Assembly: GCA_045403155.1 (NCBI GenBank)
Contig: JAXIPB010000036.1
Location: 20,347 to 84,346, forward strand
Origin: JAXIPB01 sp045403155
Lineage (GTDB): Bacteria > Actinomycetota > Actinomycetes > Mycobacteriales > Micromonosporaceae
Reading direction: 5' to 3'
Length of the DNA stretch: 64,000 bases
Of the stretch, positions 34,331 through 43,436 are shown piece after piece. A model generated the notes under the pieces. It was not told the origin of the DNA and ran no database searches. It worked only from the letters and a program-made list of their open reading frames with translations. Position 1 is the first letter of the stretch. Every line of letters starts with the position of its first letter. The position numbers were made by a program, and so were the translations under genes.

Positions 34331-36018
34331 TGCGCCCGATGGCTCAGATGGCGATGGTGATGAACCTCGACAAGTGCATCGGGTGCCACACCTGCTCGGT
34401 GACCTGCAAGCAGGCGTGGACCAACCGATCTGGTGTCGAGTACGTGTGGTTCAACAACGTGGAGTCCCGCCCCGGTCAGGGCTATCCGCGCACGTACCAG
34501 GACCAGCAGCGCTGGGAGGGCGGCTGGACCCGGACCCGGTTCGGCCGGCTCAAGCCGCGGGCGGGCGGCCGCCTCAAGAAGTTGATGACGATCTTCGCCA
34601 ACCCGAAGCTGCCGTCCATTCAGGACTATTACGAGCCGTGGACGTACGAGTACGAGCACCTCCTCACCGCCCCGGCCGGCGAGCACACACCCGTCGCCCG
34701 GCCCAGGTCGCTCATCACCGGCGAGCACACCAAGATTTCATGGAGTGCCAACTGGGACGACTCCCTCGCCGGCGGCAACGAGATCGCCACCGGCGACCCG
34801 ATCCTCGCCCAGGTCTCGGATCGGGTCCGCGAGGAGTACGAGAAGTCGTTCCTGTTCTTCCTGCCGCGCATCTGTGAGCACTGCCTCAACCCGTCCTGTG
34901 CCGCCTCGTGCCCGTCCGGTGCCATCTACAAGCGCAGCGAGGACGGCATCGTACTGGTCGATCAGGACCGGTGCCGCGGCTGGCGGATGTGCATCACGGG
35001 CTGCCCGTATAAGAAGGTGTACTTCAACCATCGCACCGGCAAGGCGGAGAAGTGCACGTTCTGCTTTCCGCGAGTCGAGATCGGCATGCCGACGGTGTGC
35101 TCGGAGACGTGCGTCGGGCGGCTGCGCTACATCGGGCTGATGCTCTACGACGCCGACGCGGTCGGCAAGGCGGCGGCCGTCAAGGACGAGACCGACCTGT
35201 ACGCCTCACAGATCTCGGTCTTCCTCGACCCGAGCGACCCCGATGTCGTCGCCGCCGCTCGCGCCAACGGCATCCCTGAGGACTGGATCGATGCGGCCCG
35301 CCGCTCCCCGGTCTGGGACCTCATCATGCGCCACCAGGTCGCCCTCCCACTGCACCCGGAGTACCGCACCATGCCGATGGTGTGGTACATCCCGCCACTG
35401 TCTCCTGTGGTCGACGTCCTGCGTGACACCGGCCACGACGGAGAGGATCCGAGCAACCTCTTCGGCGCGGTCGAGTCGCTGCGCATCCCGGTGGAGTACC
35501 TGGCCGGACTCTTCACCGCCGGAGACACCGGCCGGGTGACCGAAGTCTTGCGTCGGCTGGCGGCGATGCGCGCGTACCAGCGACGCATCAACCTGGGCGA
35601 GGAGCGCGACGAGTCCATCGCTGCCGCGGTGGGCATGAGCGGAGCCCAGATCGAGGAGATGTACCGGCTGCTCGCCATCGCGAAGTACGACGAACGGTAC
35701 GTCATTCCGGCCGCCCACGCGGAGACCGCGGCCGGGCTCGAGGAGCTGGCGACCGGGTGCTCGCTCGACTATGAGGGCGGGCCGGGCATGGGCGGATCGG
35801 GTCCCTTCGGCGAAGCGTCCGGACGGTACTCGCCCATCGCGGTGGAGAACTTCCAGGCCCTATCCACCCGGCAGCGCGCCGATGACGTCACGCCGGGCGG
35901 CGAGCAGCCCCGGCGAGTCAACCTGCTCAACTGGGACGGCAAGGGACGGCCGGAGGGGCTGTTCCCGCCCCACGCCGACGAATCAAGCGCCGACGAGTCA
36001 AGCGAGGAGCGGCCGTGA
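34330..36018 (+). CDS. narH: Respiratory nitrate reductase, beta subunit
   Basis: The 562-residue protein has the cysteine groups of four Fe-S clusters: CIGCHTCSVTCKQAW, CEHCLNPSCAASCPSGAIYK, CRGWRMCITGCPYKKVYF (with Trp in place of Cys, the 3Fe-4S signature of NarH) and CTFCFPRVEIGMPTVCSETCVGRLRY. It carries electrons from NarI haems to NarG. The C-terminal tail (HADESSADESSEERP) is acidic and not part of the conserved domain. The stop overlaps the narJ GTG by 4 bp. Confidence 0.97.
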   Translation: MRPMAQMAMVMNLDKCIGCHTCSVTCKQAWTNRSGVEYVWFNNVESRPGQGYPRTYQDQQRWEGGWTRTRFGRLKPRAGGRLKKLMTIFANPKLPSIQDYYEPWTYEYEHLLTAPAGEHTPVARPRSLITGEHTKISWSANWDDSLAGGNEIATGDPILAQVSDRVREEYEKSFLFFLPRICEHCLNPSCAASCPSGAIYKRSEDGIVLVDQDRCRGWRMCITGCPYKKVYFNHRTGKAEKCTFCFPRVEIGMPTVCSETCVGRLRYIGLMLYDADAVGKAAAVKDETDLYASQISVFLDPSDPDVVAAARANGIPEDWIDAARRSPVWDLIMRHQVALPLHPEYRTMPMVWYIPPLSPVVDVLRDTGHDGEDPSNLFGAVESLRIPVEYLAGLFTAGDTGRVTEVLRRLAAMRAYQRRINLGEERDESIAAAVGMSGAQIEEMYRLLAIAKYDERYVIPAAHAETAAGLEELATGCSLDYEGGPGMGGSGPFGEASGRYSPIAVENFQALSTRQRADDVTPGGEQPRRVNLLNWDGKGRPEGLFPPHADESSADESSEERP

Positions 36019-36623
36019 ACGGTACTCAGCGGGCGATCGCCGCCCGCGCCGCCTCGATGTTGCTGCGATATCCGGACGCGGAGGTCCTCGGCGCGCTGCC
36101 GACTCTGCTCGCCGCGGTGGAGACCCTACCCTCCGGCATCTCGGCGTCGCTCAAACGGGTCGCCGAACATCGGGCGTCGGCCGGAGCAACCGCGCTCGGC
36201 GACGAGTACGTGCGGCTGTTCGACTTCCGTCGGCGGTGCTGTCTGTATTTGACGTACTACACCTGCGGCGACACCCGGAAGCGCGGCGAGGCTTTGGTGC
36301 ACTTCGCCGCGGCGTACCGCGGCGCCGGACTCGAAGTGGACGGAGGTGAGCTGCCCGACTTCCTGCCCGCCGTGCTTGATTTGGCCGCTGCCGACGCTGC
36401 CGGTTGGCGGATCCTGCGAGACCACCGGGTCGGGGTGGATCTGCTCGAACGGGCGCTCGCGGCCGAGAGGTCGATCTACCAGTACGCGGCCGACGCGGTC
36501 CTCGCGATGCTGCCAGCGGCCGGCCCGGCTGAGCTCGCGGCCGCGGCGGGCCTGGTCCGATCCGGGCCACCGCACGAAGAAGTGGGCCTTGAACCCTATC
36601 CGGCCCTAGGAGGCCATCGGTGA
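36015..36623 (+). CDS. narJ: Nitrate reductase assembly chaperone
   Basis: The 202-residue protein is of the NarJ/TorD type: RAASMLLRYPDAEVLGALPTL, the conserved DEYVRLFDFRRRCCLYLTYYTCGDTRKRGEAL and GAGLEVDGGELPDFLPAVLDLAA. It binds the NarG N-terminus and assists molybdenum cofactor insertion. The start is a GTG overlapping the narH stop, and its own stop overlaps the narI GTG, so the operon is tightly coupled. Confidence 0.95.
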   Translation: MNGTQRAIAARAASMLLRYPDAEVLGALPTLLAAVETLPSGISASLKRVAEHRASAGATALGDEYVRLFDFRRRCCLYLTYYTCGDTRKRGEALVHFAAAYRGAGLEVDGGELPDFLPAVLDLAAADAAGWRILRDHRVGVDLLERALAAERSIYQYAADAVLAMLPAAGPAELAAAAGLVRSGPPHEEVGLEPYPALGGHR

Positions 36624-37339
36624 ACACGCTGCTGTGGGTGATCATCCCGTACCTGTCCATCGTGGTCTTCATCGGTGGCCTGATCTGGCGTCGCCGCTAT
36701 GACAAGTTCGGGTGGACCACCCGTTCGTCTCAGCTATACGAGAGCAACATCCTGCGCTGGGGCAGTCCCCTGTTCCACTTTGGCATCCTGCTCGTGCTGC
36801 TCGGGCACATCGGAGGGCTGATCGTTCCAAAGTCGTGGACCGAGGCGATCGGCATCAGCGAGCACACCTACCACCTGACGGCCGTGTTCCTCGGCACCGT
36901 CGCCGGCATGTGCACGCTGATCGGCATGGCGATCCTCATCGCCCGGCGCCGGCTCGTCGGACCGGTCTTTACCGCCACGACCAACAACGACAAGGCGATG
37001 TACCTCGTGCTCGGCAGCGTCATCGTGCTTGGGCTCTGGGCAACCGTCCGGGCGAACCTGCTGGGCGCCGGATACGACTACCGCGAAACCGTCTCGCCGT
37101 GGTTCCGATCGATCTTCGTGTTCCAGCCCGATCCGTCCATCATGGCCGGTGTGCCAGTCAGCTTCCAGATTCACATCCTGGCGGCTTTTGTGCTGTTCGC
37201 CTTCTGGCCCTTCACGAGACTGGTCCACGCGTTCAGCGCACCGGTGGGCTACGTCACCAGACCGTACGTCGTCTACCGCGGCCGAGATACGGGATCGCAG
37301 CGCGGTCTGCGCCAGGCCCGCCGTGGCTGGGACAGGTGA
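36620..37339 (+). CDS. narI: Respiratory nitrate reductase, gamma subunit (cytochrome b)
   Basis: The 239-residue protein has five hydrophobic helices and the NarI layout: LLWVIIPYLSIVVFIGGLIWRRRYD, then haem-ligand histidines in HFGILLVLLGHIGGLIVP, and in the C-terminal half FQIHILAAFVLFAFWPFTRLVHAFSAPVGY. It oxidises quinol and passes electrons to NarH. It starts at a GTG. The narK start follows 5 bp after its stop. Confidence 0.96.
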   Translation: MNTLLWVIIPYLSIVVFIGGLIWRRRYDKFGWTTRSSQLYESNILRWGSPLFHFGILLVLLGHIGGLIVPKSWTEAIGISEHTYHLTAVFLGTVAGMCTLIGMAILIARRRLVGPVFTATTNNDKAMYLVLGSVIVLGLWATVRANLLGAGYDYRETVSPWFRSIFVFQPDPSIMAGVPVSFQIHILAAFVLFAFWPFTRLVHAFSAPVGYVTRPYVVYRGRDTGSQRGLRQARRGWDR

Positions 37340-37344
37340 GTTCG

Positions 37345-38574
37345 ATGAGCACCGGCAAGACTGCCGCGAAGCCCGCCAAGGTGGCGGCTCCACCGGCTCC
37401 TGCCATGTCCCGGGGCGCGGCCCTCAACCTCGCCCTGGCCACGATCGGCTTCATGGTCAACTTCTGGGCGTGGGCGTTGCTAGGACCGCTCGGCCCCGGC
37501 CTCAAGGAGCGTCTGGACCTCAGCTTCGCGGCCCAGTCCTTCCTCGTCGCCGTTCCGATCGTCGTCGGCTCGCTCGGTCGGATCCCGATTGGCGCGCTCA
37601 CCGACAAGCTCGGCGCCCGGCGCATGTTCCCCGCGGTAACCCTGGCCACAGTGGTCCCGGTTCTGATCCTCGCGTTCGTCCAGTCCTCGTACCCGGCGAT
37701 AATTGTGGCCGGATTCTTCCTCGGCGTAGGCGGGACCGCCTTTGCGGTCGGTGTGCCACTCGTCTCGGGCTGGTACCCGCCGGCTCGGCGAGGCTTCGCG
37801 CTCGGCGTGTTCGGCATCGGCATGGGCGGCACCGCGATCGCCAACTTCACGACGGTTCGGCTCGCCGATGCATACGGCGAGCGGGCCCCGTTCTTCCTCG
37901 TCGCCGCCGTTCTTGTCGGTTACGCCCTCATCGCGTACCTGCTGGTCCGCGACGCGCCCGGCCGGGCTCTGGGCGGATCGCCGTGGGAACGCACCGCGGC
38001 CGCGGGCCGGATGACCGTCACGTGGCAGCTCGCCTTCCTCTACGCGGTCGGATTCGGCGGCTTCGTCGCGTTCAGCGTGTACCTGCCCGCCTACCTTCGC
38101 ATCGCGTACGGCCTCAGCATCAGCAACGCCGCTCTTCGCACGGCGGGCTTCGTCGTGCTCGCCGTCGCGGCCCGCCCCATCGGCGGCTGGCTATCCGACC
38201 GGTACCATCCAGTGCCGGTGCTCGTCGCCTGCTTCGGCGGCGTCGCGGTCCTGGCCGTGATCCAGGCCTTCCAGCCCCCGCTTATCCCGCTCGGCACCAT
38301 CGCGTTCCTCGGCATGGCTACGCTCCTCGGCGGCGCCAGCGGCGCGGTTTTCGCTCTCGTCGGAAAGGTCGCGCCGTCGGACAAGGTGGGCGCCATCACC
38401 GGACTCGTCGGCGCCGCCGGCGGCCTCGGCGGGTTCGTGCCGCCGCTCATCATGGGATGGGTGTACGGAATGGAAGGTTCCTACGCGATCGGACTCATGC
38501 TGCTCTCCGACGTGGCGCTCGCCGCCGCCGTATACACCGCGGTCAAGATGGCCGGCCTTGCCCGTACGACCTGA
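37345..38574 (+). CDS. narK: Nitrate/nitrite transporter (NarK family MFS)
   Basis: The 409-residue protein has 12 predicted helices with the two glycine-rich nitrate signature segments: GFFLGVGGTAFAVGVPLVSGWYPPARRGFALGVFGIGMGG and the second-half GAITGLVGAAGGLGGFVPPLIMGW. Substrate-binding Arg residues are likely in GSLGRIPIGALTDKLGARR and AARPIGGWLSDRYHP. Position directly after narI argues for nitrate import and nitrite export. The N-terminal 20 residues (AAKPAKVAAPPAPA) are a low-complexity extension. Confidence 0.94.
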   Translation: MSTGKTAAKPAKVAAPPAPAMSRGAALNLALATIGFMVNFWAWALLGPLGPGLKERLDLSFAAQSFLVAVPIVVGSLGRIPIGALTDKLGARRMFPAVTLATVVPVLILAFVQSSYPAIIVAGFFLGVGGTAFAVGVPLVSGWYPPARRGFALGVFGIGMGGTAIANFTTVRLADAYGERAPFFLVAAVLVGYALIAYLLVRDAPGRALGGSPWERTAAAGRMTVTWQLAFLYAVGFGGFVAFSVYLPAYLRIAYGLSISNAALRTAGFVVLAVAARPIGGWLSDRYHPVPVLVACFGGVAVLAVIQAFQPPLIPLGTIAFLGMATLLGGASGAVFALVGKVAPSDKVGAITGLVGAAGGLGGFVPPLIMGWVYGMEGSYAIGLMLLSDVALAAAVYTAVKMAGLARTT

Positions 38575-38667
38575 TCCGTGCTCGACCCCACGGCAAGGCA
38601 GCGGCACGAACTGTTAGACCACAACGGTTTCCAGCGCGCTCGCCCGCAGGCCCTGTCCGTACGGAGT

Positions 38668-38681
38668 CCACGCTTCCGTGG
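38668..38681. terminator. Small hairpin between convergent narK and SRPBCC genes
   Basis: CCACG-CTTC-CGTGG forms a 5-bp stem ending right at the stop of the minus-strand gene. There is no T run, so it is a weak candidate for a shared terminator. Confidence 0.3.
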
Positions 38682-39125
38682 TCAGGCCCGGGCACGCGAC
38701 TCGAACACGCCCTTGAGGTTGGCCAGGTGCCGCGCCGTCTCCCGGTTCATCATGGGCACCATCAGCGGACCGAGCACACGCATGATGCCGGGGGGCGACG
38801 CCTCCACGTGTTTCGTGAACCGCGATCCCGCACCGTCCGGCTCGACGGTGTGGGTGATGACCACGGTGAAGTCACCGAGCCGCCCGTCGAAGACCACACG
38901 CCTCGGCGCGTCGTAACCGGTCACGGTGATCGTGCCCTCGGAGGCGCCCCGGAACGGCTGCCGCCGCTCGATCTGGAACACTGCGCCCGGACCGACGGTC
39001 TCTCCCTCGGCGAGGCGGGCGGCCAGGATGTCGGTGTGCCACTGGGGGTCGTTGCGCACGTCGCTGACGAAGGCGAAGACCTCCTCAGGTGGGCTGGCGA
39101 TCGAGATGCTCCTGTTGATCTTCAC
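38682..39125 (-). CDS. SRPBCC family protein
   Basis: The 147-residue protein is a START-like polyketide cyclase/dehydrase fold: VKINRSISIASPPEEVFAFVSDVRNDPQWHTDI at the N-terminus and a long C-terminal helix (MMNRETARHLANLKGVFESRA). The GTG at 39125 has a perfect AGGAGGT site 5 bp upstream. Ten bp separate it from the gene before it on the same strand, so the two are co-transcribed. Ligand unknown. Confidence 0.85.
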   Translation of the reverse strand: MKINRSISIASPPEEVFAFVSDVRNDPQWHTDILAARLAEGETVGPGAVFQIERRQPFRGASEGTITVTGYDAPRRVVFDGRLGDFTVVITHTVEPDGAGSRFTKHVEASPPGIMRVLGPLMVPMMNRETARHLANLKGVFESRARA

Positions 39126-39135
39126 TGCATACCTC

Positions 39136-39525
39136 CTAGCGGACGCTGGCGCGGGTGAAGCCGCCGCCGTGCTCGGGGAACAGCGACACCGTGGTGCCGG
39201 GCGCGGCGAAATGCGCCATCGCGTTGGTGAGCGTGGCCGACGGCTCGCCGTACACCTGCTCGCCCACGGTCGACTCGATCCAGTCCCAGGCGCTGTCCAG
39301 GTGCTGCGCGACCACGCCGAGGTGGAAGTCCATCGAAGCGGGGTCCGGGTGGACCTGGACACACGTGACCGTACGGCCGAGGGCGTCGAACCAGTAGTTG
39401 AACGCGATGACGCGCGGCTCGTTGGTCTCGACGAGGTCGGCGACCTCCCGGTACGCCTTCCGGGCCTCCTGCTCCTTGCCGTCCTTGATCGCGTAGCTGC
39501 CGACGTAGATGAACGGACCGGACAT
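39136..39525 (-). CDS. Small protein of probable ABM-like ferredoxin fold
   Basis: The 129-residue protein begins GPFIYVGSYAIKDGKEQEARKAYREVADLVETNEPRVIAFNYWFDALGRTVTCVQVHPDPASMDFHLGVV, with the strand-helix-strand spacing of antibiotic biosynthesis monooxygenase-like proteins. No catalytic assignment is possible. An AGGAGGCAG site supports the ATG. It sits back-to-back with the giant SARP regulator and pairs with the SRPBCC gene. Confidence 0.7.
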   Translation of the reverse strand: MSGPFIYVGSYAIKDGKEQEARKAYREVADLVETNEPRVIAFNYWFDALGRTVTCVQVHPDPASMDFHLGVVAQHLDSAWDWIESTVGEQVYGEPSATLTNAMAHFAAPGTTVSLFPEHGGGFTRASVR

Positions 39526-39644
39526 CTCTGCCTCCTGTGTCTACAGTGGGGAAACGGTCTCTCGGCACTAGGCTGCCCAGGCCCAGTAACGACCGACTAA
39601 CGGCAGCGGCGCACCTCGCCGCCGCGCCCGTCGGCGAGGTAGGG

Positions 39645-42600
39645 ATGCGGATGGAGTTCCGGATTCTCGGGCCGACGGAGGTCTGGGCCGGCGACAACCA
39701 GGTCGCCCTCCCCCAGGGCCGGGGCCGCGCCCTACTCGCGCTGCTCGCGCTCCACGCCGGCGAGGCGGTCTCGGTCGACCGGATCATCGACGAGCTGTGG
39801 GGCGAGCACCCACCGCCGACCAGCGGCACGGTCGTCCACGGCCTGGTCTCGAAGCTCCGTCGCGTCCTCGAGCCCGGGTGGAGGCGGGGTTCGCCGCCGG
39901 CCGTGCTGGGATCGGAGGGCCACACCTACCGGCTCACGGTCAACCTTGACGACGTCGACGCGCATCGCTTCCAGCGGCTCGTCGCCGAGGCCCGGGTGGC
40001 ACCGGAGCGGCGCGAGGAGCTGCTCACCGAGGCGCTCGACCTGTGGCGGGGGCCGGCGCTGGCCGACTTCACCTACGAGCCGTTCGCGCAACGGGCGATC
40101 ACCGCGCTCGAGGAGCAGCGGCTGGTCGCTGTGGAGCTGCGGGCGGAGGCCGGCCTGGAACACGGCCGGCACGACGCGCTCGTCGCGGAGCTCCGCGCGC
40201 TGGTGGCCGCGCACCCGTTCCGCGAGCGGCTGACCAGCCAGCTGATGCTGGCCCTCTACCGCAGCGGGCGCCAGGCGGAGGCGCTCGCGGCGTACCGCGA
40301 CGCACGCGAGGTGCTGGCCACCGAGCTCGGGGTCGAACCGGGCCCGCCTCTGCGGGACCTGCACCGCGCCGTGCTCGCGCAGGACCCGTCCCTCGCCTTA
40401 CCGCGCGCGCCCTCGGAGCCGCCAGGCCCGGTGTCGCCGCGGCCGTGGCTCCCCCGCGAGCGGCGCGCAGTCACCGCGCTCTCCGTCGAGATCACGATCA
40501 CGGCGCCCGCCGGCGTCGACCCGGAGGGCCTGGCCCGGCTGGGCGAGCGCGCCCGGGCCGCGGCCACCGACGTGCTCAGCCGGCACGGTGCGCGCGTCGA
40601 GGTCGCGCTGGGCGACACCCTGGTCGGCCTGTTCGGCCTGCCGCTCGCCCACGAGGATGACGCTGGCCGGGCCGCACGGGCGGGCCTCGAGCTCGTCCGC
40701 ACCGTGCGGGCGCTCCGCGACGACGGGACGACGTACTCCTGCCGCGTCGGGATCGACAGCGGCGACGTCGTGGTCGGCGGCCCGGACGTCGCGTCCGGCC
40801 CACTGGTGACGGAAAGCCTGCACGCGCAGCGCTCGGCCGGGGCCGATGAGGTCGTGGTCGGCGCGTCTGCACTGCGGCTCGTGCGCGGCACCACCGTCGT
40901 GCGCGCCGTCGACGGCACGCTCCCCCGGGTCTGGCGGGTGCTCGAAGTCGTGGACGCGCCACCGATCCCGCGCTTCCACGAGGCCCCGATCCGCGGGCGG
41001 CAGGAGAAGCTGACCCGGGTCCGCGCGGCGTTCCGTATGACGGCGCGCACGGGGTCGGCACGTCGGCTCACCGTGCTCGGCGACGCGGGCATCGGCAAGA
41101 CCCGGCTGGCGCTCGAGCTCGCCACGTCGCTGGGCGACGAGGCGCACGTCGTGACCGGACGCTGCCCGCCATACGGCGAGGGCATCACGTTCCTGCCGCT
41201 GCGCGAGGCAGTCGACCAGGCGGTACGCCGCGTCGCGGGGACAGGCGGGACACTGGCGGACCTCGTCGACGCCGCCGACGCCGCCGCCGTCTCGGCACTC
41301 CTCGGCCTCGGCGGCCCGTCGGACCGGCCCGGCGCCGCGGTCGAAGCGGTCGGCCGCCTGCTCGCGTCCGTGGCCGCGAAGCGACCGCTCGTGGTCGTGC
41401 TCGACGACCTCCACTGGGGCCAACCGACGCTCCTCGAGGTAGTCGACTCCCTCGGCAGCAGCCTCCGCGCCCCGCTGCTGCTCCTCGGCCTGGCTCGTCC
41501 CGAGCTGGCCGAGCGGCACCCGTCGTTCGTTGCCGGGGCCGGGTCGGTGAGCCTGGTACCGCTGCCGTCGGACGCAATCGAGGAGATCCTCGCCGACCGC
41601 AACCCGGAGGGCGTGTCCCGGGAAACGGTCGCCCGGATCTCCTCGGCCGCCGGGGGCAACCCGCTATTCGCCGAGCAGTTGTTGGCCGCTCGCGAGGAGG
41701 TCGGGCTCGACAACGTGCCGGAGACGCTGCGTGGCCTGCTCGCCCTGCGCCTGGACCGGCTCGGGCCGGGCGAGCGGGACGTGCTGCGCCGCGCGTCCGT
41801 GGCCGGCGCCTCGTGCTCTGAGGAGGAGCTCGCCGCGCTGTTGCCCGCCGACGCCGAACCATTTCTCGCGCGCCACGTGACCACCCTGCAGCGCAAGCGG
41901 CTGCTGTACCGGGACGGATCGGAGCTGCGCTTCGCGCATGTGCTGGTCCAGCGTGCGGCGTACCAGAGCCTGGCCCGCGACGACCGGGCCCAGCTGCACG
42001 AGCAGTACGCCGACCATCTCGCCGCCCAGACCGACCCACCGCCAGAGCTGGACGAGCTCGTCGGCTACCACCTTGAGCAAGCGGTGACGCACGGTCGCGC
42101 CGCCGGCCGGCGGGTCCCGTCCGAACTGGCCGGAAGGGCCGGCGGTCGCCTCGCACGCGCGGCCGGCCGGGCCATGGCTCGCATCGACCAAGCCGCCGCG
42201 GAGAATCTGCTCTCCCGGGCCCGCGCGCTCCTGCCTCCGGGTGACGCGCTGTGGTCGCCGGTGACCCAGCAACTGGCGGAGGTGTGCCTCGTGCTCGGCC
42301 GCTTCGTCGAGGCGCAACGGCTCCTCGACGAGCGCCGGGAGGCCGCCTTGGCGGCCGGGGACCGGGCGACAGAGCTGGCGGCCGGGCTGGAGCGGGCCCG
42401 GATCCAGTTCATCATCGGCCCGGATCCGGTCCCGCTCGCTGAGGTGCGCCGGGTCGCCGATGAAGCGCGCGCCGAGCTCGTCGCCTTGGGCAACGACGCC
42501 GGGGTCGGACGCGCCAGATTCCTGCAGGCCTGTGTGGAGCTGCGGCGCGGAGCGATTGGCGCCGCGGAGCGGGACTTCCGCGCGAGCCTCGGGTACGCCG

Positions 42601-43436
42601 ACGCGGCCGCCGACATGCGTGAGCGGATGGCCAGCCGGTGGCTGCTCGCGATGACCGCCGTGCAGGGACCGGTCGCGGTACCCGACGCGATCGCCCTGTG
42701 TGAGGGGTGGGCGATCGTGGACGGTGCGAGACACCCGGGCGTGCTCACCGAGCTGGCCCGGTTGCACGCCATGGCCGGCGACGTCGACCGGGCACGGGAG
42801 CTGAACGCGACGGCCCGGATCGAGTTCGTGGAGCGGATGCGGACTCGGCGCATGCTGATGTACGTCGCCGAGAGCACCGCCACCGTCGAGCAGTTGGCGG
42901 GCGACCAGGCCGCGGCGGAGGCCGCGCTGCGGGACGCCCTCGCCCTCGGACAGCAGACCGCCGAGCTGGACCACATCAGCCAGGCCGCCGCCCGACTGTC
43001 GCTCCTGCTCTTCGACCGGGCCGACGTCGAACGGGCCGACGTCGAACGGGCCGACGTCAACCGGGCCAACGTCAACCGGGCCAACGGCGATACGGGCGAG
43101 GCCGTGGAGCTGGCAGCACTCAGCGCCGCGCGCGCGCCGGCGGAGGGGGTCCTCGCCGTCGCACTGTCCCGGACCGCCTCGGCGCGCGCCGAGTCCGCCG
43201 TGGGCAGGCACCGGCGGGCCGCCGAACTCGCCCGCGCCGCGGTCGACGTCGTACCCAACGCGATGCCCAACTTGCGCGGCGACGTTCTGCTCCAGCTGGC
43301 TCGGGTGCTCCGGCGGTCGGTGCCGAAGAGGGGGCCCGGGACGCTGCCGCCGAAGCGTTGCGCTGTTACCGGCGGAAGGGGAGCCATCCCTCGGCCCAGG
43401 TCGCGGCCAGTTTCTGATGGTCGACGCCCCGCCTAG
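39645..43436 (+). CDS. Giant SARP-type regulator: BTAD, cyclase-like, AAA ATPase, TPR; 3' end frameshifted
   Basis: From ATG 39645 (GAGG 5 bp upstream) the 1263-residue frame encodes an OmpR-like winged helix and BTAD domain (residues 1-250: RILGPTEVWAGDNQVALPQGRGRALLALLALHAG), a class III cyclase-like domain (about 270-430, with GDTLVGLFGLPLAHEDDAGRA) whose first metal-binding Asp seems replaced, an ATPase with Walker A LGDAGIGKTRLALELA and Walker B LVVVLDDLHWGQPT, and a long TPR-like tail. The last ~40 codons look out of frame. One base gained near 43315 would restore a family-like end (AAAEALRCYRRKG) stopping at 43417. Such regulators activate nearby biosynthetic or catabolic genes. Confidence 0.85.
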   Translation: MRMEFRILGPTEVWAGDNQVALPQGRGRALLALLALHAGEAVSVDRIIDELWGEHPPPTSGTVVHGLVSKLRRVLEPGWRRGSPPAVLGSEGHTYRLTVNLDDVDAHRFQRLVAEARVAPERREELLTEALDLWRGPALADFTYEPFAQRAITALEEQRLVAVELRAEAGLEHGRHDALVAELRALVAAHPFRERLTSQLMLALYRSGRQAEALAAYRDAREVLATELGVEPGPPLRDLHRAVLAQDPSLALPRAPSEPPGPVSPRPWLPRERRAVTALSVEITITAPAGVDPEGLARLGERARAAATDVLSRHGARVEVALGDTLVGLFGLPLAHEDDAGRAARAGLELVRTVRALRDDGTTYSCRVGIDSGDVVVGGPDVASGPLVTESLHAQRSAGADEVVVGASALRLVRGTTVVRAVDGTLPRVWRVLEVVDAPPIPRFHEAPIRGRQEKLTRVRAAFRMTARTGSARRLTVLGDAGIGKTRLALELATSLGDEAHVVTGRCPPYGEGITFLPLREAVDQAVRRVAGTGGTLADLVDAADAAAVSALLGLGGPSDRPGAAVEAVGRLLASVAAKRPLVVVLDDLHWGQPTLLEVVDSLGSSLRAPLLLLGLARPELAERHPSFVAGAGSVSLVPLPSDAIEEILADRNPEGVSRETVARISSAAGGNPLFAEQLLAAREEVGLDNVPETLRGLLALRLDRLGPGERDVLRRASVAGASCSEEELAALLPADAEPFLARHVTTLQRKRLLYRDGSELRFAHVLVQRAAYQSLARDDRAQLHEQYADHLAAQTDPPPELDELVGYHLEQAVTHGRAAGRRVPSELAGRAGGRLARAAGRAMARIDQAAAENLLSRARALLPPGDALWSPVTQQLAEVCLVLGRFVEAQRLLDERREAALAAGDRATELAAGLERARIQFIIGPDPVPLAEVRRVADEARAELVALGNDAGVGRARFLQACVELRRGAIGAAERDFRASLGYADAAADMRERMASRWLLAMTAVQGPVAVPDAIALCEGWAIVDGARHPGVLTELARLHAMAGDVDRARELNATARIEFVERMRTRRMLMYVAESTATVEQLAGDQAAAEAALRDALALGQQTAELDHISQAAARLSLLLFDRADVERADVERADVNRANVNRANGDTGEAVELAALSAARAPAEGVLAVALSRTASARAESAVGRHRRAAELARAAVDVVPNAMPNLRGDVLLQLARVLRRSVPKRGPGTLPPKRCAVTGGRGAIPRPRSRPVSDGRRPA
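43017..43086 (+). repeat. 15-bp tandem repeat inside the SARP gene
   Basis: Four full and one partial copy of CGGGCCGACGTCGAA (with drift to GCCAACGTCAAC) encode the pentapeptide series RADVE-RADVE-RADVN-RANVN-RAN. In-frame 15-bp units suggest recent slippage expansion of a loop between TPR-like helices. Confidence 0.85.

Noticed and set aside
37029..39158. A ~709-codon plus-strand frame across narI, narK and the SRPBCC gene
   Set aside because: It is an out-of-frame shadow of narK, with Arg/Pro/Gly-rich composition.
40460..40940. Active nucleotide cyclase domain in the SARP regulator
   Set aside because: The first metal-binding Asp position reads as VEIT rather than a D-containing motif, so catalysis is doubtful; treated as a degenerate sensory domain.
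41664..43211. Antisense frame of ~515 codons opposite the SARP gene
   Set aside because: Shadow of the SARP coding sequence; no start signal or motif.
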